A DNA stretch of 55,956 nucleotides from RI-242 sp038246255 (GCA_038246255.1 JBBRWC010000013.1:1-55956), one strand, 5' to 3'; shown: positions 19,001 to 27,264, numbered from the stretch's first letter. Numbers and translations are program-made. Notes: a model not told the origin generated them from the letters alone.

Positions 19001-21788
19001 AGTGCTCAAGGCGCAAGAATACTGGCGCCTCAAGGGGCTCCTGGCGGATCTTGTGATTCTCAACGAGAACCCGCACGACTATTTGGACGAGGTCCAAGAG
19101 CGGCTCGCCGGAACGCTTGAGAAAGGCCCCTGGGCAGCCTGGCGGCAGCGCCCTGGGGGTGTATTCCTGCTGCGCGGCGACCAAATGACCGGAGCCGAAC
19201 GCATTTTGCTGCTGGCGGCCGCCCGCGCGGTGTTGGGCGGAGAGTCTGGCGACCTCGAACAACAATTGAATCGCTTCGACTCCGAGCCGTACTGGGCCGA
19301 TGCCGAGGTCCCGCGCGCTTCGACCGATCCGAATCAGGACAAGGAGGTCCCGGTGCCAGAGCTGATGCTCGCCAATGGGCTGGGCGGTTTCACGGCCGGG
19401 GGTCGCGAGTATGCGATCGTCCTCGAGGAAGGTGCGGACACTCCTTTGCCCTGGGTCAATGTGATCGCCAACGAGCAGTTCGGGACTGTCGTCGGCGCGA
19501 CTGGCGCAGCTTGGACCTGGGCCGTCAACAGTCGGGAAAACCGTCTGACGCCATTTGGCAACGATCCGATCGGCGAATGGAGTGGTGAGGCTTTGTACCT
19601 GCGGGACGAAGACGGTCGCCATGTGTGGGGCGCCACGCCCGGGCCTTTGCCGCGACTACCCGGCAGCGGTCGCTGGGTCACGCACCACGCGGCTGGCGTT
19701 ACGCGGTTTGCCCATTGTGAGCACGGCATCACCTGCCAGGTCACGATCTTTGTCCACGCCGATCAGCCGGTCAAGTTCACCCGGGTCGTGCTGACCAACC
19801 ACGGCCGGCGGAATCGCCGCATTGCGGTCTTCGCCTACAACGAATGGGCTCTATGTCCGCCCCGCGCGGGGGAACAGTTCTTTGTCATCACGGAACAGCA
19901 CCCTGAGAGCGGCGCCGTGCTCGCCCGCAATCCATACAACGCGGATTTTGCGGGTCGCGTGGCCTTTGCGCACTCCAGCGTGCTGCCCGAGTCTGCGACC
20001 GGCGATCGACGCGAGTTTCTGGGGCGCAACGGCTCGTTGCGACGGCCTGGGGCGCTTGCTCGGGATTCGTTGTCGGGCAACTTTGGAGCCGGCCTGGACC
20101 CCTGTGCAGCACTGCAGGTGTGCCTCGACCTCAAGCCCGGAGCCACGCGCGAGTTCGTGCTGCTCCTTGGTCAGGGCCAAGATCTCGCCCAGGCCCGCGA
20201 ACTCGTGGCCAGCTTTGGAAACGTTGCGGCTGCACGCGCCGCGCAAGCCGAGGTCGAAGAGCGCTGGGACGAGCTGCTGGGCACCGTCCAGGTGGAGACG
20301 CCCGACGATTCCTTCGATCTGATCATGAACCGCTTCCTGCTCTACCAGACCGTGAGTTCGAGACTCTGGGGTCGTACAGGCTTCTGGCAGCCGGGCGGTG
20401 CCTATGGTTTCCGGGACCAGTTGCAGGATGTGATGGCCCTCGGTCTGGCGCGCCCGGATCTCTACCGCGAACATCTTCTGCGCTGCGCCTCCCGCCAGTT
20501 CATCGAGGGCGATGTGCAGCACTGGTGGCACGACCATACGGGCCGCGGCGTACGCACGCGGTGCTCTGACGATCTGCTGTGGCTCCCATTCGTCGCCTGC
20601 CGCTACATCGAAACCACAGGTGATTCCAGCATTCTCGATGAAACGGTGCAGTTCTTGACCGCACCAGCGCTGGCGCCAGGCCAGTTGGATGCCTATGGCT
20701 CGCCCGCGGTGGCAGGCGAGGTGGGCACCCTCTTCGAGCACTGCATCCGTGCGATTGAGCGCTCTTTACCGGTGGGTGCACACGGTTTGCCGCTGATCGG
20801 TTCGTGCGACTGGAACGACGGCATGAACCGAGTCGGTGATCAGGGTCGTGGCGAGAGCGTCTGGTTGGGTTGGTTCCTGTTCATGACTCTGCGGGACTTC
20901 GCCCGGATCGTTTCCGCGCGCGGGGACGAGGCGCGTGCCATGCGTTGGAAGGGCGAAGGCGATCGCTTGGCCACGATGTTGGATCAGGCCTGGGATGGGG
21001 ACTGGTACCGCCGCGCCTACTTTGACGATGGCACGCCGCTCGGTTCTGCGCAGGCCTCGGAATGTCGCGTCGATTCGATTTCGCAGAGTTGGGCCGTCCT
21101 GTCGGGTGCTGCAACCGCCCAACGCGCCGAACGGGCCATGGATTCCGTGCGCACGTTGCTCGTTCGTCGCTCGGCCGGACTGATTCAGTTGCTGGCCCCG
21201 CCCTTCGACACTTCGGCACTCGATCCTGGCTACATCAAGGGTTACATCCCGGGTGTTCGCGAGAACGGCGGCCAGTACACCCACGCGGCGCTCTGGACGG
21301 TGATGGCAATCGCCAAGCTCGGTGGTGGTGACGAGGCCGTGGAGCTGTTCCACATGCTCAACCCGATCAACCACACGCGCACTCCGGGGGATGTAGCGCG
21401 TTACCGCGTCGAGCCCTATGTGGTCGCGGCTGATGTCTACGCTCATCCGGCGCACCTGGGGCGAGGTGGCTGGACCTGGTACACGGGCTCGGCGGCTTGG
21501 ATGTACCGGTGCGGCCTCGAGTCGATCCTGGGTCTCACCCGTCGCGGGGATCACTTCGCTATCGCCCCTTGCATCCCCAGCTCGTGGCCCCGGTTCGTCG
21601 TGCGCTGGCGCTTCGGCCGAACGCAATACGAGATCGTGGTCGAGAACCCCCACAGCGCGATCGGCGGACATCTTGAGGCACAGCTCGACGGGGTCGAAGT
21701 GGATGCGTCGGCGATTCCCCTCTGCCGGGACGGGCTGCTCCACAGGGTCCGAGCGGTGATTGAAGCGCCGGAGCACAAGCCGCAATGA
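13083..21788 (+). CDS. Cyclic beta-1,2-glucan synthase-like giant membrane enzyme (NdvB/ChvB type)
   Basis: A 2901-residue protein with the layout of NdvB/ChvB, which starts, elongates, trims and cyclises beta-1,2-glucan for export to the periplasm. The N-terminal third is the GT84 region: ELLGVERLEERARVLAAR near 70-90, hydrophobic helices at about 445-500, then the nucleotide-sugar motif TLDSDTRLPRD near 662. A QHRWVRGDWQ motif follows at about 815-825, then more membrane helices at about 855-1040. A glycoamylase-like domain follows, with the conserved HHQGMSLVALANA near 1543. The last 1000 residues are a GH94 phosphorylase domain; the CDWNDGMNRVG motif near 2575 holds the likely catalytic aspartate. 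The GTG start has a strong Shine-Dalgarno. It is a single gene with no exporter beside it. The product could be a linear or cyclic glucan. Confidence 0.92.
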   Translation: MKLTNFTQTRDTRGERWTSRGHPRGRGELPLPYLAEALLKNPGTISAPGASTSGILSRRPIGLDFQPLQGELLGVERLEERARVLAARLTLSRHPKRQSLRLLRRLSDDQRILRQAYHTFAADARRGDSISPAKEWLLDNFHLVEGELREIRRYLPTAYYRKLPKVATGELAGTARVYAMAVELLRYSDARLDAHRLERFVYAFQTVAPLSIGELWAWPSMLKLALVEHLRRLAQELSENRARRREADTHFASFEAARDNLPPLPATIHVAFVAQLLLRMREYGAGAVDLRKQLEERLAGAGTTVEESVRAGHQRTAMSNVSMGNSITSLRLCSTLDWKEHVEVASLVEGILKRDPAGVYGRMTFASRDRYRHAVEEMADSTGDAQVKVALRVVESARLAAESLGVGARSAHVGYHLIGPGRRTLEYDVASLLPLGTRSARWALRRATVLYLGSIGLLTGVGICAALLIAGNGRISLGMALLVALLALVPASDLAVAIIHRVVHRLKKPVPLPRMDLRQGVPVTASTMVIVPTLLTSKDGAQRLVDHLEVHALGNMDAHVHFALLTDFPDAAQQTVTGEDAVLAHAIAGIEALNARYAVGTANRFLLFHRSRQWNESEGVWMGWERKRGKIEEFNRLLRGALDTGFEMCVGDVSLLPRIRYCITLDSDTRLPRDAARELIGVIEHPLNQPRFDAQQQRVVEGYGILQPRISVTMSSAAGSLFARVYSGHTGIDPYSTAVSDTYQDLFAEGSFSGKGLYDVDAFTAALAGRVGENSMLSHDLYEGLFARCALVSDVEFVDDFPSSVVAHARRQHRWVRGDWQILMAMLPWKATPAGFIRSQLPWISRWKVLDNLRRSLVAPALLALLVLSWTVLPGSTVGWTLFVLAVVGFPLLPPIFQLAGGPRPQQPLRVFLDDIWSELRTAGAHVLLQCTLLAYHALAMVHAIVLTLVRMGITHRRLLEWETAAVSAVRASDVQVRRGLGVFLAVMWAGPLVGLLAIAYQLLLGGSEFSRSLPLSIPFVGAWLASPLIAWWLSQPVVPERLLLSASDMQQMRRIARRTWHYFETHVTAQEHWLPPDNVQEAPDLRVAHRTSPTNIGMGLLSTLAAYDYGFLGARRLAELVDNTLGTVEVLERHEGHLLNWYDTQSLAPLAPLYVSTVDSGNLAAALMTLAAGLREIAAGDDDELRCCEGALDTAGVLCEATTSLLGRQDADASLRASGSAILTVSEALTSTLGPEAPERPRGAAAQKHLEALKASLAAVARDALPGPAADEVADWGRMLLTAVHELPGNTERPAALREHLRELGRRSEILADGMRWKFLLDKQRCLFATGYHLANAEGPGAVDASHYDLLASEARLASFLAIASGEVPQEHWFRLSHALVNAEGYTTLVSWSGSMFEYLMPLLMLRNLPETLLQNACHNALRAQIRYGKQHRVPWGISESAYAVLGPNGDYSYKAFGVPGLGMKRGLTEDLVVAPYATALAALVHPEAAAANFRHLVREGAQQRFGFVEALDYTPRTSVTQEGAADAVAARVSVVKAWFAHHQGMSLVALANACLGAPMTRRFHSDPRIQATEPLLHERVPRFVPVIRARPDEPLRNHPTALVVSPRRYRSPHTRRPSAHFLSNGQYTTVVTNAGGGHSSWRSYSVTRQRADPTQDAGGQFIYLRDVRSGRSWSATYQPLCREPEYYAVTFDADEAVFVGRDDGIETRLEIAVSPEDDVEVRLLSLVNHSAVLREIEVTSVVEIVLAPPGDDLAHPAFHKLFLETEYRAEASALLCGRRPRGPDDETPWAVHVLSSESGVHGAIEWETDRMLLFGRGRTAENPIALDGRALSGTTGAVLDPVLSLRRRVRIAPGGRVRLAFATGVASSREAALVLAARYDDSSSAARTLALARTQTPMRLRHLGITGEEAQLYERLASRVLWSDTSLRASPQFLAQNTLGQSGLWTHGVSGDLPILIVRVVGSADEDVVREVLKAQEYWRLKGLLADLVILNENPHDYLDEVQERLAGTLEKGPWAAWRQRPGGVFLLRGDQMTGAERILLLAAARAVLGGESGDLEQQLNRFDSEPYWADAEVPRASTDPNQDKEVPVPELMLANGLGGFTAGGREYAIVLEEGADTPLPWVNVIANEQFGTVVGATGAAWTWAVNSRENRLTPFGNDPIGEWSGEALYLRDEDGRHVWGATPGPLPRLPGSGRWVTHHAAGVTRFAHCEHGITCQVTIFVHADQPVKFTRVVLTNHGRRNRRIAVFAYNEWALCPPRAGEQFFVITEQHPESGAVLARNPYNADFAGRVAFAHSSVLPESATGDRREFLGRNGSLRRPGALARDSLSGNFGAGLDPCAALQVCLDLKPGATREFVLLLGQGQDLAQARELVASFGNVAAARAAQAEVEERWDELLGTVQVETPDDSFDLIMNRFLLYQTVSSRLWGRTGFWQPGGAYGFRDQLQDVMALGLARPDLYREHLLRCASRQFIEGDVQHWWHDHTGRGVRTRCSDDLLWLPFVACRYIETTGDSSILDETVQFLTAPALAPGQLDAYGSPAVAGEVGTLFEHCIRAIERSLPVGAHGLPLIGSCDWNDGMNRVGDQGRGESVWLGWFLFMTLRDFARIVSARGDEARAMRWKGEGDRLATMLDQAWDGDWYRRAYFDDGTPLGSAQASECRVDSISQSWAVLSGAATAQRAERAMDSVRTLLVRRSAGLIQLLAPPFDTSALDPGYIKGYIPGVRENGGQYTHAALWTVMAIAKLGGGDEAVELFHMLNPINHTRTPGDVARYRVEPYVVAADVYAHPAHLGRGGWTWYTGSAAWMYRCGLESILGLTRRGDHFAIAPCIPSSWPRFVVRWRFGRTQYEIVVENPHSAIGGHLEAQLDGVEVDASAIPLCRDGLLHRVRAVIEAPEHKPQ

Positions 21789-21810
21789 TCCTGTCGCCGC
21801 CGTTGGCCGG

Positions 21811-22365
21811 TCAGACGTCCCGCTCGTCGAGCGCGGGCAGCCCGTCGAGGCTCTTCAGGTTTTTCTCGCGCCGATAGGCGAGCGCGCCCGCGGGCCCCTT
21901 CGCGGCCGCCCACGGCCCGAAGAAGTCGCGCTCCTGCACGAAGTCCATCTGCGGCACGCCGTACCCGCACGAGTCGCTGACGCGCGTCACGTCGACGATG
22001 ACGATCGAGCGCGGCAGATCCAACTCGGGAAACTTCGCAGACCACCCATCCCAATCGGCGGAGGTCTTTGTCACCACCGTGCCGACACCATGCAGCCGCA
22101 CGATCTTTGGCGGTCCCTCGAACGCACAGAACATCACGACGATGCGCCCGTTCTCGCGCACGTGTGCGATGGTCTCGGCTCCACTGCCCGTCACGTCCAA
22201 GTACGCCACCTGCCGCGGCCCGACCACGCAAAAACTGTCCAACCCCTTGGGCGAAACGTTCACGTAGCCACCCGCGGCGAGCGGGGCAGTGGCCACAAAA
22301 AACACGCGCTGCGCAGCGATCCAATCTGCGAGCGCAGGGTTGACGGAGTCGTAGGTCTTTCCCAT
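21811..22365 (-). CDS. Pyridoxamine 5'-phosphate oxidase-fold (split-barrel FMN/F420-binding) protein
   Basis: A 184-residue split-barrel protein. The N-terminal IAAQRVFFVATAPL, GYVNVSPKG and VAYLDVTGSGAETIAHVREN segments match PNPOx-like flavin-binding proteins. The middle has RIVVMFCAFEGPPKIVRLHG, a common pattern in this group. True PdxH activity is unlikely because the PNP-binding C-terminal motif is missing; a general oxidoreductase or F420/FMN-binding role is more likely. Convergent with the glucan synthase gene, 22 bases away. Confidence 0.88.
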   Translation of the reverse strand: MGKTYDSVNPALADWIAAQRVFFVATAPLAAGGYVNVSPKGLDSFCVVGPRQVAYLDVTGSGAETIAHVRENGRIVVMFCAFEGPPKIVRLHGVGTVVTKTSADWDGWSAKFPELDLPRSIVIVDVTRVSDSCGYGVPQMDFVQERDFFGPWAAAKGPAGALAYRREKNLKSLDGLPALDERDV

Positions 22366-22432
22366 GGCGCTTGATGTGTTGTACGCGGAACGCGGTCATC
22401 CACAGGACCGACCCGCGCCCGATCGCGCGTGC

Positions 22433-22882
22433 TTACCGCCCGCGCTTCAGCAGGCGATCGTAGAGCACGATGTTGACCGTTGCGGCCAGGTTGAGGCAGC
22501 CGATCGTGGGGATTTGAACCACGTCGCGGCACCAGCTCAACGTGCGTTCGCCGAGGTCGCCGTCCTCGGGTCCAAAGATATAAAACGCGCGGTCGGGGTG
22601 TTTGTACTCGGGCAGGGGCACGGCGCCTTCAATGAGTTCGATCGCCACGGGCACGCAGTCGAAGGGCGCCACGTCGCGCAGGTCGTTGCAGTGCACGAGC
22701 GGCAGGTCGAGGTAGGCGTTCGACGCGTCGGTCGCGGACCGGGTCCAGCGCCTGCCGGTCGCGACCACCAACGCCGCGCCAAAACAACCCGCCGCGCGCA
22801 GGACGGCGCCGACGTTTGCGTGGGTCTTGGGGCTGGACAGACCGATCGCGGCGTATCCTCGGGGGCCGGGCGTCTTTCTCAT
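22433..22882 (-). CDS. SpoU/TrmH-family RNA 2'-O-methyltransferase
   Basis: A short (149 aa) SPOUT-fold enzyme that methylates the ribose 2'-OH of tRNA or rRNA. The three SpoU motifs are visible: NVGAVLRAAGCFGA (motif 1), FGPEDGDLGERTL (motif 2) and QIPTIGCLNLAATVNIVLYD (motif 3). It lacks the N-terminal substrate-binding domain of RlmB, resembling minimal TrmL-like enzymes, so the target base cannot be given. I chose the ATG at 22882; another start at 22918 would add 12 residues that look like spacer. Confidence 0.88.
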   Translation of the reverse strand: MRKTPGPRGYAAIGLSSPKTHANVGAVLRAAGCFGAALVVATGRRWTRSATDASNAYLDLPLVHCNDLRDVAPFDCVPVAIELIEGAVPLPEYKHPDRAFYIFGPEDGDLGERTLSWCRDVVQIPTIGCLNLAATVNIVLYDRLLKRGR

Positions 22883-23135
22883 CGGGCGTTGGAGGATACG
22901 CCCTGCCCCCGTTTGCACAGCCCATTGAGTCCCCGCAAGTTACGCTCAAGAGGGTGGTCGCGCTCCGCTTGGCTCCAACCGGGGCGCGCCGCAGTGGCGA
23001 CGGCGCGGCGCCAGAATGCAATCGCACGCCCGTGCGTGGGGTACCCCTGGGGCCGCAATGTGGTGTTCCGCTTCGAGATCGAATGAGAAGCCGCGCGGCG
23101 CTCGCGCCCGATAAGCGCCATCCGCACGACGTCGA

Positions 23136-23882
23136 TCAGATCCCGGCTGGGGGTTCCTGAAAGCCGTCGCGGCGGTAGGTCAGGACGAGGGTGTCGCGGT
23201 GGCCGGCGTCGTCGATCGGTTGGATCGGGGTGGTTTCGTGCACCACGCGGCTGTCATCGAGCACGAGCGCGGACCAGGGCTCCGTCAAAGTGAACCTCTG
23301 TCCGGCGGGTCCGTGGGCCTCGAACACGCGCGTTTCGCCGCCCTTGATATCGACACGCGCGATCAGCACCACGGCGACAAAATCGACGCCGTCCCGGTGC
23401 GCTCCCTCGGGAGTCGGACGGCCGATACCGCCGGTAGTGTCGATGCGGAACGCGTGGGCTTCCACGTGCCAAATGTCGCCCGGAAGGAGCGCGCCAAAGA
23501 CAGAGCCCAAGCCCACAAGGAGCCGCTCGAAGGCGCCCGAGCGTGAAAAGTCATCCTCCAACGGCTCGAACCACCGTTCGATGCCTCCGTGCAGCGCGTT
23601 GTAATCCTCCGATTGCCAGTGGGCGCGGTGGGGGACAGGCTCGGCGCGATCCCCCTTCACGCGGAAACACGAATGCCGCCGCTGGCGGTAGTGGCCACCG
23701 TCGCGCAAGTGATGGTCGAGCTCGAGCCGGTCCCAGGCGGGTATCAACCCATCGAAGTCACCGGCCGCGCACCCGGCGACACGAAGGAGTTCCTGCGGCG
23801 CGAGCACCGCATAACCGGCTTCGGCCAGCGCGCGGAGCGCGCCGGCGGGGGGGCAAAACGGTGGAGCGATCGGCGCCGTCAT
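23136..23882 (-). CDS. 2-oxoglutarate/Fe(II)-dependent oxygenase (2OG-Fe_Oxy_2, pfam10014-like)
   Basis: A 248-residue non-haem iron oxygenase. The likely metal ligands are the His and Asp in EGAHRDGVDF and the His in VVHETTPIQP. The arginine in LVLTYRRDGF probably binds 2-oxoglutarate. The domain matches the small bacterial 2OG-Fe_Oxy_2 family that includes enzymes hydroxylating free amino acids such as isoleucine. Substrate is not assignable. The start ATG at 23882 faces the HIT gene across 48 bases, a compact divergent promoter region. Confidence 0.85.
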   Translation of the reverse strand: MTAPIAPPFCPPAGALRALAEAGYAVLAPQELLRVAGCAAGDFDGLIPAWDRLELDHHLRDGGHYRQRRHSCFRVKGDRAEPVPHRAHWQSEDYNALHGGIERWFEPLEDDFSRSGAFERLLVGLGSVFGALLPGDIWHVEAHAFRIDTTGGIGRPTPEGAHRDGVDFVAVVLIARVDIKGGETRVFEAHGPAGQRFTLTEPWSALVLDDSRVVHETTPIQPIDDAGHRDTLVLTYRRDGFQEPPAGI

Positions 23883-23930
23883 ACACGCTAAGCCTAACGC
23901 GCGCGGGGCGGCTCGCGTTAGCCTGACCCG

Positions 23931-24425
23931 ATGGCTGACCAAACCCCTTCCGGAGCGATAGCGCAGCGTGTGGAGCGGCTGCGAAACAATGCGGATCCCC
24001 AGATTCTCGCCCGCATGCCGTCGGGCTGGGCGATCCTCGCCAACCAACAGCCCGAGGCGATCCCGGGTTGTTGCATGCTGCTGCCGGACCCGGTGATCGC
24101 GCACCTGAACGACCTTGCGGAACCCGATCGCGTGCGCTTTTTGTTGGACCTTTCGCGCCTGGGCGACGCCGTCGCGACGGCAACCGGCGCCGAGCGCATC
24201 AACTACCTGATCCTGTGCAACCAGGTGCCGGAACTCCACGGCCACGTCATTGCGCGCTACGCAAGCGAAGATCCGACGCTGCGGCGCCGGGGCCCCTTTG
24301 AAGCCTACGATTTTGCAAGCGCGCGCCGCGCCGACGCCACAGGCCCCGATCGCGACCTCGTTGCACGGCTGCGCGCCGAACTCGCCCCGTTCGCGGCGTC
24401 GAAGCCAACGCAAGCGCCCGGTTGA
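23931..24425 (+). CDS. HIT-like nucleotide-binding protein with altered HIT triad
   Basis: A 164-residue member of the HIT superfamily (nucleotide hydrolases and transferases). The segment NQVPELHGHVIARY aligns with the usual VPHxHxHVIPRY. The first histidine of the triad is glutamate here, while the middle (nucleophile) and third histidines remain. The conserved N-terminal IPGCCMLLPDPV strand is also present. Activity may be retained or changed. It is divergent from the 2OG oxygenase and convergent with pilT. Confidence 0.72.
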   Translation: MADQTPSGAIAQRVERLRNNADPQILARMPSGWAILANQQPEAIPGCCMLLPDPVIAHLNDLAEPDRVRFLLDLSRLGDAVATATGAERINYLILCNQVPELHGHVIARYASEDPTLRRRGPFEAYDFASARRADATGPDRDLVARLRAELAPFAASKPTQAPG

Positions 24426-24468
24426 TCGCACGTGCAGCGCGACCAGTTCGGCGACGCCGGTCCGTCGC

Positions 24469-25800
24469 TCAGCCGTTTAGCTTCTTGAGTTTGTCGAAGA
24501 AGCCGCCGCCCGGTGCGGGCGGTGAAGCCGGTTTTGCGGGATGCGCGCCCGATGGCGTAGCCGGTTTGGGCAGCGGCGGGCGCGGCGTCGATGCCGCCGA
24601 CGTGGCGGCGGGCGGGCGATTCGGCGGCGGGCCGCCCGCGATTCCGACGGCGGCCTTTTGCGGATTGGTCCCGGCGACCGGCATCGGTGCGGCCGCGGGG
24701 GATTCTTCGTGCTCGACGCCGGGCATCACGATGCGGATGCCGTCGGCCTCGCACTTTTTGACGAAGTCCTCTTTCGCGATGCACTTGAGGTAGGCCTCGG
24801 AGGGCTCGACGAGGCCCTTTTGGACCAGTTCGAACAGCGCGTCGTTCAGCAAACGGCTGCCGAGTTTTCCACCCATCTGCATCAGCGACGGGATCTGGTG
24901 GGTTTTGCCTTCGCGGATGTTCGCGCTGACCGCCGAGTTTGCGATGAGGACCTCGAGCGCCGCCACGCGGCCCCCGCCGATCTTGCGGCACAGGGTCTGC
25001 GCAACAACTCCCTTCAGCGAGCTCGCGAGCATCGTGCGGATCTGTGCCTGGCGCTCGCTCGGGAACTGGTCGATGATGCGGTCGACGGTGGTTGCGGCCG
25101 TGGACGTGTGCAACGTGCCAAACACAAGGTGGCCCGTTTCCGCGGTTTCGATCGCCATCTCGATCGTTTCGAGGTCGCGCATCTCGCCGACGAGGACGAT
25201 GTCCGGGTCCTCGCGCAGCGCCGCGCGCAGCGCTCGCTTGAAGCTGTCCGTGTGGTAGCGGACTTCGCGCTGGTTGACGAGGCACTTCTTCGACGGGTGC
25301 ACAAACTCGATCGGGTCTTCGATCGTGATGATGTGCTCTGCGCGCGAGCCATTGATGTGGTCGATCATTGCCGCCAGCGTCGTCGACTTGCCGGATCCGG
25401 TCGGGCCGGTGACGAGCACCAGACCTTTTGAAAGGTGGCACAGGTCGAGCACCGCCTTAGGCAAACCGAGCTGTTCGGCGCTCAGGATCTTCGTTGGAAT
25501 GACCCGGAACACACCGCCCGGGCCGCGATGGTCCGCAAAGAGGTTCGAGCGGAAGCGTGCCTGCCCGGGAAGTTCGTACGCGAAGTCCGTGTCGTGGGTT
25601 TTGGCGTACTCGTCCTGGTTGTTCGCAGGCGTGATCTCATCGAGGATCTGCGCCATGCGATCCGGCAGGATCGGCTCGTAACCCTCGACGGGCACGATGT
25701 CGCCGTGGAGGCGGAACATCGGCGCAAGGGTGGACGTGAGGTGCAAGTCGGAAGCTCCGCACTGCACCATCTTTTCGAACAGGCTGTCGATCCAGGCCAT
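24469..25800 (-). CDS. pilT: Type IV pilus retraction ATPase, PilT/PilU-like
   Basis: Hexameric cytoplasmic ATPase that powers pilus retraction for twitching motility or DNA uptake. The N-terminal domain has CGASDLHL (14-21). Walker A GPTGSGKST has Lys138, the Asp box is IITIEDPIEF, Walker B is DIVLVGEMRD, and the His box is GHLVFGTLHT. Residues up to about 370 match PilT. The last 75 residues are a Pro/Ala-rich tail ending in FFDKLKKLNG, longer than in most PilT proteins. No other pilus gene is nearby. Confidence 0.94.
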   Translation of the reverse strand: MAWIDSLFEKMVQCGASDLHLTSTLAPMFRLHGDIVPVEGYEPILPDRMAQILDEITPANNQDEYAKTHDTDFAYELPGQARFRSNLFADHRGPGGVFRVIPTKILSAEQLGLPKAVLDLCHLSKGLVLVTGPTGSGKSTTLAAMIDHINGSRAEHIITIEDPIEFVHPSKKCLVNQREVRYHTDSFKRALRAALREDPDIVLVGEMRDLETIEMAIETAETGHLVFGTLHTSTAATTVDRIIDQFPSERQAQIRTMLASSLKGVVAQTLCRKIGGGRVAALEVLIANSAVSANIREGKTHQIPSLMQMGGKLGSRLLNDALFELVQKGLVEPSEAYLKCIAKEDFVKKCEADGIRIVMPGVEHEESPAAAPMPVAGTNPQKAAVGIAGGPPPNRPPAATSAASTPRPPLPKPATPSGAHPAKPASPPAPGGGFFDKLKKLNG

Positions 25801-25945
25801 GGGCTGCTCCTAACGGTCGAGACGGGCGAAGGCACCGGTCATCGGCCACGTCGGGGGAGCCCGCTGAAGCGAAAAGGGGCCACGAACTGCGAATCGCGGC
25901 CGTGCTCACGGGCAAAGTTTTCCCGTTCGGAGCCCTTCAAGGTGG

Positions 25946-26965
25946 CTACGGATCGTCGAAGAGCTCGTGGACCCAGCGCGGGTCGAACAGCCCGGGAGCG
26001 CCGCCGGTGTGCAGGAAAATCACGCGCGCATCGGGTTTCAGGTCGCCGCGCTTGCGCGCCGCGATCAGGCCCGCGAGCGCTTTTGCGGTGTAGACGGGGT
26101 CAAGGATCAACCCCTCCGTTTGCGCGGCGAGCCGCAAAGCCGCCAGTGCGCTCGCAGTCGGGGCGCCGTAACCCATGCCGATTTCGCCGCCAAGAACCCA
26201 CGCCTTAGGGGCAGTGAAAGGGGAGCGCGCACCGGCGCTGAGCTGGGCCGCGAGCTCGCCGGCGATAGCGTCGATCGCTCGGTCGACCGCGGGCCGCGCT
26301 CCCACATCGACACCCATGACAGTGGGCACCGCCACACCCGTGGCGGCGAGCTGCGCAAAACCCACGAGCAGGCCCGCGTGTGTGCCTCCGGAACCCGCCG
26401 CCACGACCACTGTGTCGCACTCTGGCCACGCTGCGTGGATCTCCGCGGCGCAGCGTGCGTAACCGCGAGCGCCGAGGGCGGTCGAAGCGCCGATCGGCAC
26501 GCGGTACGGCTTGGCGCCGTTGCTGGAGAGCTCTGCGCACAGCGCCAGGATCCGCGCTTCGACGAGGTCGAAATCGTAGTTTTGCAGCCACTCGATCTCG
26601 CAGCCGAGCAACCGGTCGAGCAGAAGATTGCCACCCACCACCGCGGGCGCCGGGCCACCGAGCACCGCCACGCAGCGCAGGCCAGCCACTGCCGCCGCGG
26701 CCGCCGTGGCCCGGACGGCGTTGCTCTGCGCGCCACCTCCGGCCACCAACACATCGGCACCCTGATAGATCGCGTCCGCGACCAGGAACTCGAGCTTGCG
26801 TACCTTGTTGCCGCCAAACGCCAGTGCCGTCAGGTCATCGCGTTTGACGCGCAGGTGACCCGGGTGGAAACCGAGCGCCGCCCCAAGACGGTTGGCCGGC
26901 TCAAGCGGCGTGGGACCTGTGGGATAGAGCGAAATCCGCGGCGGCGCCGGGTGCGGGGGCGTCAT
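25946..26965 (-). CDS. D-cysteine desulfhydrase/ACC deaminase family PLP enzyme
   Basis: A 339-residue fold-type II PLP enzyme. Lys54 in FGGNKVRKLEF is the Schiff-base lysine, GGGAQSNAVRATAAAA is the substrate carboxylate loop, and AAGSGGTHAGLLVG is the phosphate-binding loop. Members deaminate 1-aminocyclopropane-1-carboxylate or split D-cysteine to pyruvate, H2S and ammonia. The second is the commoner activity in bacteria, but the sequence does not settle it. ATG at 26965 is preferred over one at 27013, which adds 16 residues with no similarity. Confidence 0.9.
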   Translation of the reverse strand: MTPPHPAPPRISLYPTGPTPLEPANRLGAALGFHPGHLRVKRDDLTALAFGGNKVRKLEFLVADAIYQGADVLVAGGGAQSNAVRATAAAAAVAGLRCVAVLGGPAPAVVGGNLLLDRLLGCEIEWLQNYDFDLVEARILALCAELSSNGAKPYRVPIGASTALGARGYARCAAEIHAAWPECDTVVVAAGSGGTHAGLLVGFAQLAATGVAVPTVMGVDVGARPAVDRAIDAIAGELAAQLSAGARSPFTAPKAWVLGGEIGMGYGAPTASALAALRLAAQTEGLILDPVYTAKALAGLIAARKRGDLKPDARVIFLHTGGAPGLFDPRWVHELFDDP

Positions 26966-27264
26966 GGCGCGCGATCGTAGGGTGCGGGTGATAGAAGCGA
27001 CCGGGCCAGCCACGCCCTGCGGTCGCGAAGCGCGATCCGGGGCTCGTCAGCGTAATTGATGTGTGCGATGCCCCGCCCCCGCGAGATCCCAGGCCGCGGC
27101 GATCATCCCGCCCTGCGGGGGCAACCGGTCCACTTTGCTCCCCTTGCACACCCTTACCGGCGAACGATGCGCGCCCGCTCGGGGTTGCTTGCCCTACTCT
27201 TTGGGCACTCCTAATCCCCCTGGTCCAGCACGCGCTGCTCCGCCCAACCCCCAATATCCCGCCC

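Noticed and set aside
22919..23135. A possible C-terminal histidine-kinase-like ending (VVFRFEIE)
   Set aside because: Too short, no preceding kinase motifs in any frame.
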